A stretch of 64,000 bases of DNA from CAZMZF01 sp964570765. GTDB lineage: Bacteria; Zixibacteria; MSB-5A5; RBG-16-43-9. A program made the translations under genes and the position numbers. This document shows positions 8,222 to 17,259 of this stretch, piece by piece (position 1 is the stretch's first letter; every line of letters starts with the position of its first letter). Under the pieces are notes generated by a model. It saw nothing but the letters and a program-made list of their open reading frames with translations, was not told the origin of the DNA and did not search any database. The stretch spans positions 15,259 through 79,258 of the forward strand of contig CAZMZF010000012.1 in NCBI GenBank assembly GCA_964570765.1, read 5' to 3'.

Positions 8222-8972
8222 CTACTTTCTAAATCTAAACCTGGCGAAACCACCCAGACCCATTAAGCCAAAACCTAAAAGGGCTAATGTCGAAGGCTCA
8301 GGTATGGGAGTTGCCGTTCCGCTCCCCTGACCACAGCGACCTGTAGAACGGTACCTGCCAATAAAATTAGGATCACCCATCTGGGCAAAATCATCCGCAT
8401 CAAAAATAGAGGTAACATTGGGTTAGATGAATTCTAAAAGCCATAGGTCTTGTGATATAATCGCCCACAAATAGATTCTGAGATCCGGATGCGACCCATC
8501 CACGATTATTAGCTCCATCATCCTTAAGATAAACCCTGAACTTGCCATAACCGCCAGGAGCATTTTGATCATAAAGAATATCATAATCAGAATTAACAAC
8601 TAAGCTGTGGTGAATAGCGGTATGAACATCACCGGTAACTGCACCATTAACCAGATTCAAGCTATTCCCCACGCCGACAATAGAAGCGTTTATTGTTCCA
8701 TCCGCCTTGAAAAAGAACCCTGAAAGAACCGGGTTGGTCAAAGGATGACCAAACCAGTAGGTTGGAACCGAAGGTGAGGTGTTGTTGATTAAAAAACCCA
8801 CATCTGCAGTTCCAAGACCGACATTAATATCACTCACCCAGGCAGTAACAGCACCGCTAAGCGCAGTTCCATCACTTGATGTTCCATAAATATCAAAAGT
8901 AGAAGTGGTTACACCTAATGCAGGAACGTTTAAGCTCAAGAGCAACCCTATTAAAACAATTAACTTTTTCAT
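8222..8972 (-). pseudogene. PEP-CTERM sorted exported protein, one-base frameshift before the sorting signal
   Basis: An N-terminal signal peptide (MKKLIVLIGLLLSLNVPALG) is followed by about 165 residues of secreted domain, but this frame stops at 8400 after AFRIHLTQCYLYF. In the neighbouring frame the coding continues without a stop: NVTSIFDADDFAQ, then a Gly/Ser/Thr linker, then PIPEPSTLALLGF, a hydrophobic helix and the basic tail RFRFRK, ending at 8222. That is a textbook PEP-CTERM tripartite signal for the exosortase. Removing one base from the GGG at 8420-8422 rejoins the frames. It has a sigma-54 promoter at 9029-9045, AAGGAGG before the ATG and a terminator behind it. It is either a real lesion, programmed slippage, or a sequencing/assembly error. 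Confidence 0.88.
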
Positions 8973-9028
8973 TTTTCCTCCTTAAGTTATTTAGTTATCA
9001 AAGCTACTCTTCTTTAAATTCACTATAT
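8973..9028 (-). promoter_or_regulatory. 5' leader and strong Shine-Dalgarno of the PEP-CTERM gene
   Basis: The leader from the predicted sigma-54 start near 9018 ends in CTTAAGGAGGAAAAATG, an excellent ribosome-binding site for the ATG at 8972. Confidence 0.6.
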
Positions 9029-9045
9029 AGCAATTATTATGCCAA
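9029..9045 (-). promoter_or_regulatory. sigma-54 promoter of the PEP-CTERM gene
   Basis: The minus strand reads TTGGCATAATAATTGCT, with GG and GC separated by exactly ten bases as required for -24/-12 promoters. It lies 57 bases upstream of the ATG. Known biology of the PrsK/PrsR system (PrsR is a sigma-54 activator tied to PEP-CTERM genes) fits this site. Confidence 0.82.
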
Positions 9046-9073
9046 TTATTTTACAGCTAACCTGTTAAACAAC

Positions 9074-9131
9074 AACTGGTTATAAAGTTCAACTTTTATA
9101 CAGTTGGATGAAATGTCCAATTCTATGACAT
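9074..9131. promoter_or_regulatory. candidate activator-binding palindromes upstream of the sigma-54 promoter
   Basis: Two dyads lie 30-90 bases upstream of the -24 box: TATAAAGTT/AACTTTTATA with outer AACTG/CAGTT (about 9074-9106), and ATGTC/GACAT (9113-9131). The position is right for an NtrC-type enhancer site. PrsR binding is inference. Confidence 0.45.
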
Positions 9132-9251
9132 TGTAATTATTTTTATTCTAAGTGTATATATTATAAGATGTTATTGGATTACAAAAAACTGGACACTTTT
9201 AGGATACTTTGGGAAATAAAAAATTTTCCAATGAACTAAGACAGCTTTCCT

Positions 9252-10613
9252 TTAAATTTCTTCTTCTTTTTTAAACTTATACTTCTCAATCAATCCATAA
9301 AGGGTTGTTCTGCTAACATCTAAATATTTTGCCGCATTAGTGACATTCCAATCGTTAGCATTGAGAGCTTCCAATATAGCCTCCTTTTCAGCATTTTCCC
9401 TTATAGTTTGCAATGAGAGAGGTTTCTTTGATTCCTCAGCTGTACTGAAGCCAAGGTCAAATGGGGTTATCCTTTTACTCTGACACATTATTACAGCTCT
9501 TTTAACTTTATTCTCCAATTCCCTGACATTTCCAGGCCAGCCATATTCTTTTAATTTCAAGATGCTTTTATGACTGAAAGAAAGATTTATTTTATTGAAT
9601 TCCTTTGAGAACATATTCAGCATTGCATGAGACAAAATAATCACGTCATCATCTCTATCCCTTAAAGGCGGAAGATGGATATTAATAACACTCAACCTGT
9701 AGTAAAGGTCTTCCCGGAACTTTTTTAGCTGAACTTCCTTTTCTAATGGCTTATTAGTAGCTGCAATTATTCTAACATTTAGGGTGATTAGCTCCTTACC
9801 CCCGACCCTTTCTATCTTATAGTCCTGTAGAAATCTCAAAATCTTTACCTGTAGAGATAAAGGAAGCTCTCCGATCTCATCTAAAAATACTGTTCCTCCA
9901 TCTGCATATTCGAACTTCCCTTTTTTCTGAGCATAAGCATCAGTAAATGCACCTTTCTCATATCCAAAAAGCTCTGATTCCAATAGGGTCTCAGGGATAG
10001 CTCCGCAGTTGATAGTCACAAATGGGTTATCCTTTCTTAAACTCTTACGATGGATAGCTTTTGCTACCATCTCCTTACCGGTCCCGCTCTCTCCAGTGAT
10101 AAGCACAATCACATCTGTCGTTGCAATCTTCATTATGGTCTTAAAAACCTCAATCATTTTGGGACTGGTGCCGATTATATCTTCAAATTTTTTCTCCTCT
10201 AATCTCTCTGTAAGCTCTTTATTCTCGCGTTCCAATCGCTGAATGTGAAGAGCTCTTTTGATGATAATCTTCAGCTCATCCAAATTTATAGGCTTGGTAT
10301 AGAAATCGCATGCACCTGAACTTACTGCTCTTAGGGCATTTATTTCCTCCCCATGTCCGGTAATAACTATCACCTTCAAAAGAGGGTCTATTTGCAGAAG
10401 GTCCTCTAGTATATCCAATCCATCTTTCTCATGTTCATAAGGGGAGAGGGCAACATCTAAAGTTACAAGATTAGGGGTTTCCTTGCGAGTAAGCTCTAAA
10501 GCCTGTTCCGCATTCGAAGCTAAAAGGATTTCATATTCATCCTGTAATGCCCAGGAAAGCTGAGTTCTTATCCCCTCTTCATCATCGACTATAAGAATTT
10601 TCTCTTTTTCCAT
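9252..10613 (-). CDS. prsR: PEP-CTERM-box response regulator PrsR (sigma-54 activator)
   Basis: 453 residues. The receiver has D10, D11 and phospho-acceptor D53, the AAA+ domain has GESGTGKE and a C-terminal Fis-type HTH ends the protein. The order, the length and its partner PrsK (26 bp upstream) match TIGR02915, the regulator that co-occurs with exosortase/PEP-CTERM systems. It should be phosphorylated by PrsK and drive the sigma-54 promoters at 9029, 17181 and 19817. Odd point: the sigma-54-contact loop reads GAFTDA instead of GAFTGA. It is the last gene of the probable transcript 15996 to 9252. Confidence 0.9.
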   Translation of the reverse strand: MEKEKILIVDDEEGIRTQLSWALQDEYEILLASNAEQALELTRKETPNLVTLDVALSPYEHEKDGLDILEDLLQIDPLLKVIVITGHGEEINALRAVSSGACDFYTKPINLDELKIIIKRALHIQRLERENKELTERLEEKKFEDIIGTSPKMIEVFKTIMKIATTDVIVLITGESGTGKEMVAKAIHRKSLRKDNPFVTINCGAIPETLLESELFGYEKGAFTDAYAQKKGKFEYADGGTVFLDEIGELPLSLQVKILRFLQDYKIERVGGKELITLNVRIIAATNKPLEKEVQLKKFREDLYYRLSVINIHLPPLRDRDDDVIILSHAMLNMFSKEFNKINLSFSHKSILKLKEYGWPGNVRELENKVKRAVIMCQSKRITPFDLGFSTAEESKKPLSLQTIRENAEKEAILEALNANDWNVTNAAKYLDVSRTTLYGLIEKYKFKKEEEI

Positions 10614-10639
10614 CTAAAATTCCCTCATAATTTCACCTT

Positions 10640-12733
10640 TTACAGAGGAAGTTCTACCGTAAAGGCAGTCCCTTTCCCTTCTTCACTTTCCACCAATAAC
10701 CTGCCTTTATGCAATTCCACTATCTCTCTACACTGAAAAAGACCAATCCCCAGGCCTTTTTTTTTGGTAGTCTGAAAAGGCTTGAAAAGATTGTTTCTGA
10801 TAAAATCTCTGGACATACCAGCCCCAGTATCTGAAACTTTTAATCGGATCATGTAGTTTTTCTCATCTGACTCTGTTATTATAGATAAAATTCCTCCCTG
10901 AGACATAGCTTCTAAGGCGTTAATAATAAGATTTTGAAAAACCTTTTCCATCTGAGCCTGATCACATCTCAGCGGAGGTAGAGTTCCAAAATTTAATACT
11001 AACTTGATCTGAGTAAAATTTGAAACCTTCATCCTATCCAGTAGATTTTCTAAAGAATTATTCAGGTCACAGTTTTTCAAGTCTAACTTTATCCCCTCTG
11101 AGGCTGAAGAGAGTTTGTTCATCAGTTTTCTCATCCTTTCAACTGTATCTGATATGGTTGCCAAAGCACTTTTTTGAAAATCAGGATTTTCAAGCTTTTC
11201 CTCCGCATTCTGTAGAAGCAACGAGAGCATAGAGACAAAGTTCTTCAGATCGTGCAGGATAAAGGATGATAGTTTGTTGAACGATTCCATCTCCTTAGAA
11301 ATTATTAGCTCCTCGCTCAGTTTTGCATTCAGTATGGCAATCGAAGATTGATGTGCTACTCCACCTAAAAAAGAGAAATCTTCCTCGGTGAATGGCTGAT
11401 TACTTTCTTTGGCTCCTAAAAGCAGAAGTCCCACCAGATTTCTCTTGGCTATCATAGGAACGCAGAGCTCCAGCTTCAACTCCTCCAGTTGCTTCAAAAA
11501 AAGACTACCCTCTTCAGTTGAAAACTTCTCAAACCCTATCTCTTTTATCCCTACTGGTTCTCCATACCGAAAGATCCAATCCAGGAATTCCTCCTCCTTT
11601 TTTATCCTGAGGTCTAAAGAGCTTTCTTTCGGATGATAGGCTACAGAAAAATCACCCTTAGGTTCAGAAAGGAGGATTATGACATTTTCACTCCGGAGGT
11701 TAGTTGAAATAACCCCTGCTACCTCTTTGAGGATCTCTTCTAAGTCCAGAAGTGAAGCGATATTCTCGCTAAACCTGGTCCATTCTGCCCGATAATCCAC
11801 TTTCCCCTTATAAAAGCTCTGATCCACAAATCTCTTTATTCTTTCCTTGATCGAGCCGGAGACTACTAAAGCAGACAGTATCACAATCACTAAAAAAGCA
11901 GCCAGAACGGATAAAAATACACTCAGGCTTCCACCATACGATTGAATCAGTTTAGCAATCAATCCGATAATGATTAAATATCCTCCGATCAAAATAGCCA
12001 CAGTTGAGGAATAGACCACCTGTCTGGTGATTTGAATCGAAACACCCTTTTCCTTTAGATAACGGGCTAAACTTATCGACCATAAAATGCACAGGACCCC
12101 GCGGCTCAAAAAAGCTAAAGCTGGAATCCGGACATATAGAAAACCATAGGTCACTAAATAGACAAGCAATAGTAAAAGAGCCAGGCTAAAAATGAAAGGG
12201 GCGCCTAACCTTTTTTTCTCTTCCTGAGTAGAGGAGTGGAAGGTTTTTTCCAGATTTAAAATCGATAAAACTGCTCCCGCTAAAAGAAAGATTAGAAAAA
12301 ACTTCCCCTGGACACTAAAGTAAAATCCCAGATCCCCGAAAATATCCTTCTGCAGAAGGATAAGCTTTCCTTTTATCTGCCAGAGAAGAAAGATAAGACT
12401 CAGGCAAAAAAAGGGGATAAAGGTGAGTAATCCTTTTTTTAGCTCAGCTTTTGAGTCCTCTCGGCCCAGGGTAGAGGAGAAAAGTATCCAGAGCGGAGGG
12501 GTGAAAATAAGCCCGCAAGCTAAAAGATAGAAACTGAGATCTGTTTGAGCAGGAGCAGTCTTCAAAGAAAGCCAGAGGAATCCTGACAGGAAAAAGATAA
12601 ATGAAAGGTTTAAAAAAAGAAATGAATTTTTGCTTATCCCTCTAACAGATTTAAAAAGAACCCAGAGCTCACACCCTATCAAAACCAGAAGGGAAAGGCT
12701 AATTATTATTTGAGAAAAATTAAACATATACAC
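10640..12733 (-). CDS. prsK: PEP-CTERM system sensor histidine kinase PrsK
   Basis: 697 residues. Residues 1-290 form about eight transmembrane helices, followed by a GAF domain (about 315-465). The phosphorylation site is ILHDLKN with His at residue 494, and the ATPase domain has NLIINALEAM, SDTGAGM and GLGIGLFQCREI. This architecture, including HDLKN rather than a classic HisKA motif, is that of TIGR02916 (PrsK). It is membrane-bound and should sense an envelope or intracellular cue (GAF) and phosphorylate PrsR, encoded 26 bp downstream. Confidence 0.92.
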   Translation of the reverse strand: MYMFNFSQIIISLSLLVLIGCELWVLFKSVRGISKNSFLFLNLSFIFFLSGFLWLSLKTAPAQTDLSFYLLACGLIFTPPLWILFSSTLGREDSKAELKKGLLTFIPFFCLSLIFLLWQIKGKLILLQKDIFGDLGFYFSVQGKFFLIFLLAGAVLSILNLEKTFHSSTQEEKKRLGAPFIFSLALLLLLVYLVTYGFLYVRIPALAFLSRGVLCILWSISLARYLKEKGVSIQITRQVVYSSTVAILIGGYLIIIGLIAKLIQSYGGSLSVFLSVLAAFLVIVILSALVVSGSIKERIKRFVDQSFYKGKVDYRAEWTRFSENIASLLDLEEILKEVAGVISTNLRSENVIILLSEPKGDFSVAYHPKESSLDLRIKKEEEFLDWIFRYGEPVGIKEIGFEKFSTEEGSLFLKQLEELKLELCVPMIAKRNLVGLLLLGAKESNQPFTEEDFSFLGGVAHQSSIAILNAKLSEELIISKEMESFNKLSSFILHDLKNFVSMLSLLLQNAEEKLENPDFQKSALATISDTVERMRKLMNKLSSASEGIKLDLKNCDLNNSLENLLDRMKVSNFTQIKLVLNFGTLPPLRCDQAQMEKVFQNLIINALEAMSQGGILSIITESDEKNYMIRLKVSDTGAGMSRDFIRNNLFKPFQTTKKKGLGIGLFQCREIVELHKGRLLVESEEGKGTAFTVELPL

Positions 12734-12799
12734 CTATCCAGCGCTATACCCCCTATTTTTCTTTCGTCAAAGATTTTATTCGCTTGAGACTTAAAAGAT

Positions 12800-13642
12800 T
12801 TAATCCATACCCTGATCATAAAGATAGAATCGGGTGAGGGTGGAAATGAGGACATAGTTGGCAATCATAGAGACGAAAATCTCTAAAACCAGAATCAAAA
12901 AGACAATCTCCGGATTGAACTTGGAGATAAGATAAATTGCTCTTCTGTTCAAAAAGGTAAAGGGAAGAGTTAAAAGATTGGGCAGTAACACAAAAAAATA
13001 GGTGCTGAAGAAATTCCTTTTATAGATCGAGATACTCAAGCCTAAAGCCGATATGATATTTCTGCCACTCAGGACTATCGCAGAAATGGTAAAGGCAAAA
13101 AACCCGTAAAAAACTAAACCTGATCCCAGACTCAAAAGCTCAAAAGTTACCTCTCTTTTAAAGCTCCCTCCCAGAAATCCTCTACCTACCCTGGAAATAA
13201 GAAAGAACCAGCCTAAAAGAACTATAGTTTCTATCGCCCATACTCCTAATAATAAAAGATATTTGGAAAAAGAAACCTTCACCCCTTCGGCAACTTTGAT
13301 CCGGTTGTCTGGTAGAAAATGAGAGAAGAAAAGATAGGTCCCCCAGCCAATGGTAAAACTGCCAATGATCCCGCTCAACAAAAGATTAGCCCTGGAAAAA
13401 ATCTTAGGCAAAAAAAGGAAATAAGCGGGATAATGCAGAGCAAACTCTCCGATAAGCTTTTTAATTAGAGGAATAAAGAACAATGAAAGTAAAGGAGAAT
13501 AGAAATTGACTAGAGCTAAAAGCAAAAGTATCTGAATTAAAGCATATAAAACGAAAGGTAACCAGAGTAAAGGTTTTTTAAAGGACCTTAATCCAGCAAG
13601 ATATACGGAGAAGAATAGATTTATTTTCTCTAAGAAATTCAT
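12800..13642 (-). CDS. hypothetical polytopic membrane protein
   Basis: 280 residues with about six hydrophobic helices (near residues 25-50, 85-110, 130-150, 170-195, 210-230 and 245-270). No catalytic motif is recognised. It lies between the FN3 lipoprotein (35 bp upstream) and prsK (66 bp downstream) in the same direction, so it is probably cotranscribed with the PEP-CTERM regulatory pair. A role in envelope biogenesis is only suggested by that position. Confidence 0.8.
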   Translation of the reverse strand: MNFLEKINLFFSVYLAGLRSFKKPLLWLPFVLYALIQILLLLALVNFYSPLLSLFFIPLIKKLIGEFALHYPAYFLFLPKIFSRANLLLSGIIGSFTIGWGTYLFFSHFLPDNRIKVAEGVKVSFSKYLLLLGVWAIETIVLLGWFFLISRVGRGFLGGSFKREVTFELLSLGSGLVFYGFFAFTISAIVLSGRNIISALGLSISIYKRNFFSTYFFVLLPNLLTLPFTFLNRRAIYLISKFNPEIVFLILVLEIFVSMIANYVLISTLTRFYLYDQGMD

Positions 13643-13677
13643 TTACCCTTCCAAAAATAACCCTCAGGATAAAAATT

Positions 13678-15219
13678 TTAATTGGGCCAGCAGACTAGAT
13701 CAGAAGGATCTGAGACCAACCCTTCCTGATCATACACTACCACATAATAACAATACTTAGCTCCAATTTTAAGCTGGGAATCATTATAGCTGGTGGTAGA
13801 TTGCTGGCTGATGATAGATACGCTGATAGTATCTGTTACTCCCAGGGCTGTGTCCACTCTAAAAATCTGATAGAAATCGAAATCGAAATCATGGTTTTGA
13901 GACCAGGAGACTCTCAAAGTTGTGCTGTCTACAGCAGATAAAGAAACTGTAACCTTTGCGGGAGGCTTATTTTCCAAGGTTGTGCCTTTTTCCACATTGC
14001 TCCCGCTGAAAAGTCCGGAACGGTCATACACATAGACCTTATAATAATAGGTAGTCCCGGAAGAGAGCCCGGTATCAGTAAAACTTGTCGTAGTACTAGA
14101 AAGAATTGTATTTACGAGAAGAGAATCATTGCTCACCAAACTCGTTTTCCCTCGATAAATCCGGTAAGAATAAAAATCGTTATCCTGATTCTTTGTCCAG
14201 TAGGTAGTTAATTTAGATTGAGTAGAAGAGGAAAGAGGAAAAAGAAGAACCGCAGTTGGAGGGGATTGAATAGTAACTTTACCCGGAGCAGTAAATGGGG
14301 GTGCCTGATTACCTGCCTCGTCTTTAAAATGACCTGTAACCAGAGCCTCCTCCATCTCCGAATTTATAGGGATAAGATAATCCAGTTCATATACGCCATC
14401 TTCAGGAGTCTGGTCTCCATTGGTCCCGTTATCATAAAGCTTAACATTAGTAGAACTTCCTACATCTACACTGGCTTCCCCTGAGGTTTCTCCACTTTCT
14501 AATCTAAAATGGATAACCTCACCTGGGCTTTTAGGCTCTCCCTGAGTATCTTCAGTCAAGCTCAATATCTGAGCCTGGGTATCCAGAATGATTTTGTCTT
14601 GATAAAAGTTGAATGATTCGTTCCCATCCTGGTCTTTATATTTGACATAGACTATCTTCTCACCATCCCCTGATTCTAAAACCCAGCTTCTTGTAGTTGA
14701 GAAGTTTTCCCAAGAGGAGTTTGAAAAAACCGAATCATTTCCTAAGAGCATATAGGAGGTAAAAGTTGGAGCAATCAATCTTAAATTAACATTAAGGGAA
14801 TTGGTTAGCTTACGGTTTTCATTAATAATTATGCCATATAAATTGGGCCTGGCTGAGACGATTTGGGATTTATACCCCTCAAACCCCTTTTTATCTAAAG
14901 CAGAGATCTGATAAAAATACTCCTGACCATTTTTTACTGACCGGTCGGCGTATTGAGCAACCAAAGTAGAATCGTATAGTGATGGCGTAGCTCCACTTGA
15001 ATCTGCTCGATAGATTTTATATCCACCTATTTTCGAGGTATCATCTACCTCCCAGAAGAGATCGATCCTCTGATCACCAACCTTTAAAACGATCTCCTTA
15101 GGAGTTGGGGGTACAAAGAAATCCTCATCCGGGCTGGTAGGGCTTTTTATTTTTCTCTCACATCCGTTTATAAGGATGAAAAAGAAAAATAAAACAAGAA
15201 TCACAATTTTCCCCCTCAT
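13678..15219 (-). CDS. lipoprotein with fibronectin type III-like domains
   Basis: 513 residues. The lipobox ILINGC predicts diacylglyceryl-Cys anchoring at residue 20. At least three FN3-like units are visible (about 40-125, 320-415 and 425-510), each with the YKIYR/YRIYR/YQIFR and YYYKV/YCYYV strand signatures; the middle (130-310) is a beta-rich region with an NGDQTPEDGVYE stretch. It is probably exposed in the periplasm or on the surface and binds proteins or polysaccharide. It lies 12 bp after the PEGA/DUF5683 gene, in one operon. Confidence 0.82.
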   Translation of the reverse strand: MRGKIVILVLFFFFILINGCERKIKSPTSPDEDFFVPPTPKEIVLKVGDQRIDLFWEVDDTSKIGGYKIYRADSSGATPSLYDSTLVAQYADRSVKNGQEYFYQISALDKKGFEGYKSQIVSARPNLYGIIINENRKLTNSLNVNLRLIAPTFTSYMLLGNDSVFSNSSWENFSTTRSWVLESGDGEKIVYVKYKDQDGNESFNFYQDKIILDTQAQILSLTEDTQGEPKSPGEVIHFRLESGETSGEASVDVGSSTNVKLYDNGTNGDQTPEDGVYELDYLIPINSEMEEALVTGHFKDEAGNQAPPFTAPGKVTIQSPPTAVLLFPLSSSTQSKLTTYWTKNQDNDFYSYRIYRGKTSLVSNDSLLVNTILSSTTTSFTDTGLSSGTTYYYKVYVYDRSGLFSGSNVEKGTTLENKPPAKVTVSLSAVDSTTLRVSWSQNHDFDFDFYQIFRVDTALGVTDTISVSIISQQSTTSYNDSQLKIGAKYCYYVVVYDQEGLVSDPSDLVCWPN

Positions 15220-15231
15220 TTTTCTCTCCTT

Positions 15232-15996
15232 TTAGAAATTCTTGGTTAAGCTTAGTTTCACCTCTCCGTTTTCAGGCTCAAACGAGATTGAGCTACTCAC
15301 CCCCAAGCCATCTTTAAACGAAGGGAAAAATACTATCGCATCTATAAGATTAAATCCGTAGGCTGCCGCTGCTAAAATCAAAGTAGTCCTTCTAAGATTC
15401 TCTGCATCGTAAGCTTCCCTCTGTTGCTGATCCAAGACCTGTTTAAGTCGATCTTTCTTCTCTTTGCTATTTGCTGCATTATAATCATTCTTAGCTGACA
15501 CATAAGCATCATTCTTATTGGAGAAGTAGTCATCTGCTAATACATAAGCTATCGCAGCCCCCAAGGCTGAAAAACTAAAGACGAAGGCTTTATTTTTCTC
15601 GCCGTAGTAAAATTGTCCCCATCCCGGTATTAAAACCGACCTCAAAGCTCCCTTCAATCTGGTCTTGGGAACAAGGGTAATAGAAAGGTATTTAGGGGCA
15701 TTCTCATCTAACCAGATATTGGTTGACCAACCCTCATAACCCTCTTTAAAAGCTTTAACCCTATACCTCCCTCTTAAATTCATCGGAAGGGTAGCCGGGG
15801 TAGTAGCAACCAGACTATATTCCCCTTCTAAGAAAACTGTTACTCCAGCAGGAACTGAGGTGACGACCAAACCAGTCTCAGATTTTTTCTCTTCCTCCTG
15901 AGAAAAAGCAGGCTGAAAAAGGATAAAAATCAGAATTACAAATCCGATTCTGGAGCCACAGGCTCTTATCATCCTTTTAACTTTCAGGTTAAACAT
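15232..15996 (-). CDS. PEGA-domain and DUF5683 membrane protein
   Basis: 254 residues. A signal sequence or anchor near 12-32 is followed by a PEGA-type beta domain (about 42-108; VTSVPAGVTVFLEG ... YRVKAFKEGYEGW). Then comes the DUF5683-type segment SVLIPGWGQFYYGEKNKAFVF, a helix pair, a Lys-rich coil and another hydrophobic helix (about 205-225). The PEGA domain suggests an envelope-facing surface; the function is unknown. AAGGAG precedes the ATG. It is the first gene of the probable five-gene transcript ending with prsR. Confidence 0.83.
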   Translation of the reverse strand: MFNLKVKRMIRACGSRIGFVILIFILFQPAFSQEEEKKSETGLVVTSVPAGVTVFLEGEYSLVATTPATLPMNLRGRYRVKAFKEGYEGWSTNIWLDENAPKYLSITLVPKTRLKGALRSVLIPGWGQFYYGEKNKAFVFSFSALGAAIAYVLADDYFSNKNDAYVSAKNDYNAANSKEKKDRLKQVLDQQQREAYDAENLRRTTLILAAAAYGFNLIDAIVFFPSFKDGLGVSSSISFEPENGEVKLSLTKNF

Positions 15997-16097
15997 ATTT
16001 TCTCCTTAGTAATCAACTCTGTTAAATCTTTATTCAAGATTATCTGATAATACAGTTTTAATAAAAATAATGCAAGTCTTTTTTAGCTGGAATAAAA

Positions 16098-16126
16098 CAA
16101 AAAAGTCCCGCACTTTTGGCGGGACT
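16098..16126 (-). terminator. Rho-independent terminator after the sugar transferase gene
   Basis: Arms AGTCCCGC and GCGGGACT with a 7-base loop are followed on the minus strand by six T. It is 22 bases past the stop at 16149 and separates that gene from the PEGA/prsKR operon. Confidence 0.85.
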
Positions 16127-16148
16127 AAAAATCTCCAGATACATAGAT

Positions 16149-17123
16149 TCAGCAAGCTCCTTTTCCTGTGACAACCACTAAAACCGTCTTGAGCAAAATC
16201 CTGAAATCTTCAACTATAGACCACTCCTGAATGTAATTCAGGTCATGATTTACTTTTAATTTAACGTCTTCAAACGAAGAATCGTAACCATTTTTTACCT
16301 GAGCCAGACCGGTTATGCCAGGTTTGACTTTAAGCCGGTGAGGATACCCGTCGATCTTTTGCATAAAGTCTTTTACGAAATGATATCTCTCCGGTCTGGG
16401 TCCTACTAAACTCATCTCACCTTTTAAAACGTTGAGCAACTGGGGAAGCTCATCTATTCTGGTTTTCCTCAGTACCTTTCCGATATTGGTAACCCGGGGA
16501 TCCTCCTTTTTAGCCCAGACTGGACCACATCCCTTCTCTGCATCCACCACCATAGTTCTGAATTTATATAGATAGAAAATCTGACCATAAAGATCTTTTC
16601 CCCTGCGTTCAATTTTTCTTTCGTTTTTAATTGTTTTTATTTCCAAGAGCCTTCTATCTTTTCTTCTCCTATTCAGACCTATTCTCTCCTGATGGTAAAA
16701 GATCGGTCCAGGCGAATCTAACTTAATCAGTATGGCGACTATAAGAAATAAAGGCAAACATAGAAATAGGCCCACTGCAGAACCCAGTATATCTATAATT
16801 CTTTTCAGGAGCTTTTCAGCTTTATATAGATAATAAGCTTCTAAGCTCATTTCCTTTTTTTCCTCAGGGAGCAAGATAAAAGTCAAAATAGAGAAAAAGA
16901 GATATACAGAAGATAAAAGATAATTTTTAATCCAATTAGAAATCTTACCTCTTAAAGCTTTAGCTCCTCCGTAGCTTTCAGAGGAAATCTCTGACTTGTA
17001 GGAAGTCAACTCAATTTCTGGTTGAGTGATGATATTCTCATCAACTTCACCCAGGATTAAAGTTCCTTTTTTAAATTTAGTATTATATTTTTTTTGAGAA
17101 ATTGTAGATATAGTATTAGACAT
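16149..17123 (-). CDS. polyprenyl-phosphate phosphoglycosyl transferase (exopolysaccharide sugar transferase)
   Basis: 324 residues. After a variable N terminus and a hydrophobic segment (about 68-86), the bacterial sugar transferase domain starts at LLKRIIDILGSAVGLFLCLP and runs to the end. KFRTM, TRIDELPQLLNVLKGEMSLVGPRP and KPGITGLAQV carry the family's catalytic Asp-Glu pair and substrate motifs. Such monotopic enzymes load the first sugar-phosphate onto undecaprenyl phosphate at the inner membrane. A very basic insert (about 150-185, rich in KKDRR/KIERR) between the HQERIG and KFRTM motifs is unusual. Exosortase systems commonly lie with an EPS sugar transferase, and this gene has the best sigma-54 promoter in the window. 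Confidence 0.88.
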   Translation of the reverse strand: MSNTISTISQKKYNTKFKKGTLILGEVDENIITQPEIELTSYKSEISSESYGGAKALRGKISNWIKNYLLSSVYLFFSILTFILLPEEKKEMSLEAYYLYKAEKLLKRIIDILGSAVGLFLCLPLFLIVAILIKLDSPGPIFYHQERIGLNRRRKDRRLLEIKTIKNERKIERRGKDLYGQIFYLYKFRTMVVDAEKGCGPVWAKKEDPRVTNIGKVLRKTRIDELPQLLNVLKGEMSLVGPRPERYHFVKDFMQKIDGYPHRLKVKPGITGLAQVKNGYDSSFEDVKLKVNHDLNYIQEWSIVEDFRILLKTVLVVVTGKGAC

Positions 17124-17180
17124 ATTTGTACCCTCGCGCCAGATTTTTTTTCCGCTCCTAAAATACTTTGGTAATTAATT

Positions 17181-17199
17181 GAGCAAAAAAATTGCCAAA
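17181..17199 (-). promoter_or_regulatory. sigma-54 promoter of the sugar transferase gene
   Basis: The minus strand reads TTTGGCAATTTTTTTGCT, with GG at 17195-17196 and GC at 17183-17184 separated by exactly ten bases. Transcription should start near 17171, leaving a leader of about 48 bases. Confidence 0.88.
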
Positions 17200-17225
17200 T
17201 ATGAAAACTGGTCAAAATAAAATTT

Positions 17226-17259
17226 TTATAACTTATACAAGGGTAAGATTAAGTTATAA
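17226..17259. promoter_or_regulatory. candidate enhancer palindrome for the 17181 promoter
   Basis: Perfect 10-bp arms TTATAACTTA and TAAGTTATAA are separated by 14 bases and centred about 70 bases upstream of the predicted start. Another dyad, ATGCAA/TTGCAT, lies near 17368-17383. Both are candidate sites for PrsR or another activator. Confidence 0.5.

Noticed and set aside
16499..16504. GGATCC in the sugar transferase gene as another element copy
   Set aside because: It encodes the conserved DPRVT motif and lacks the flanking consensus.
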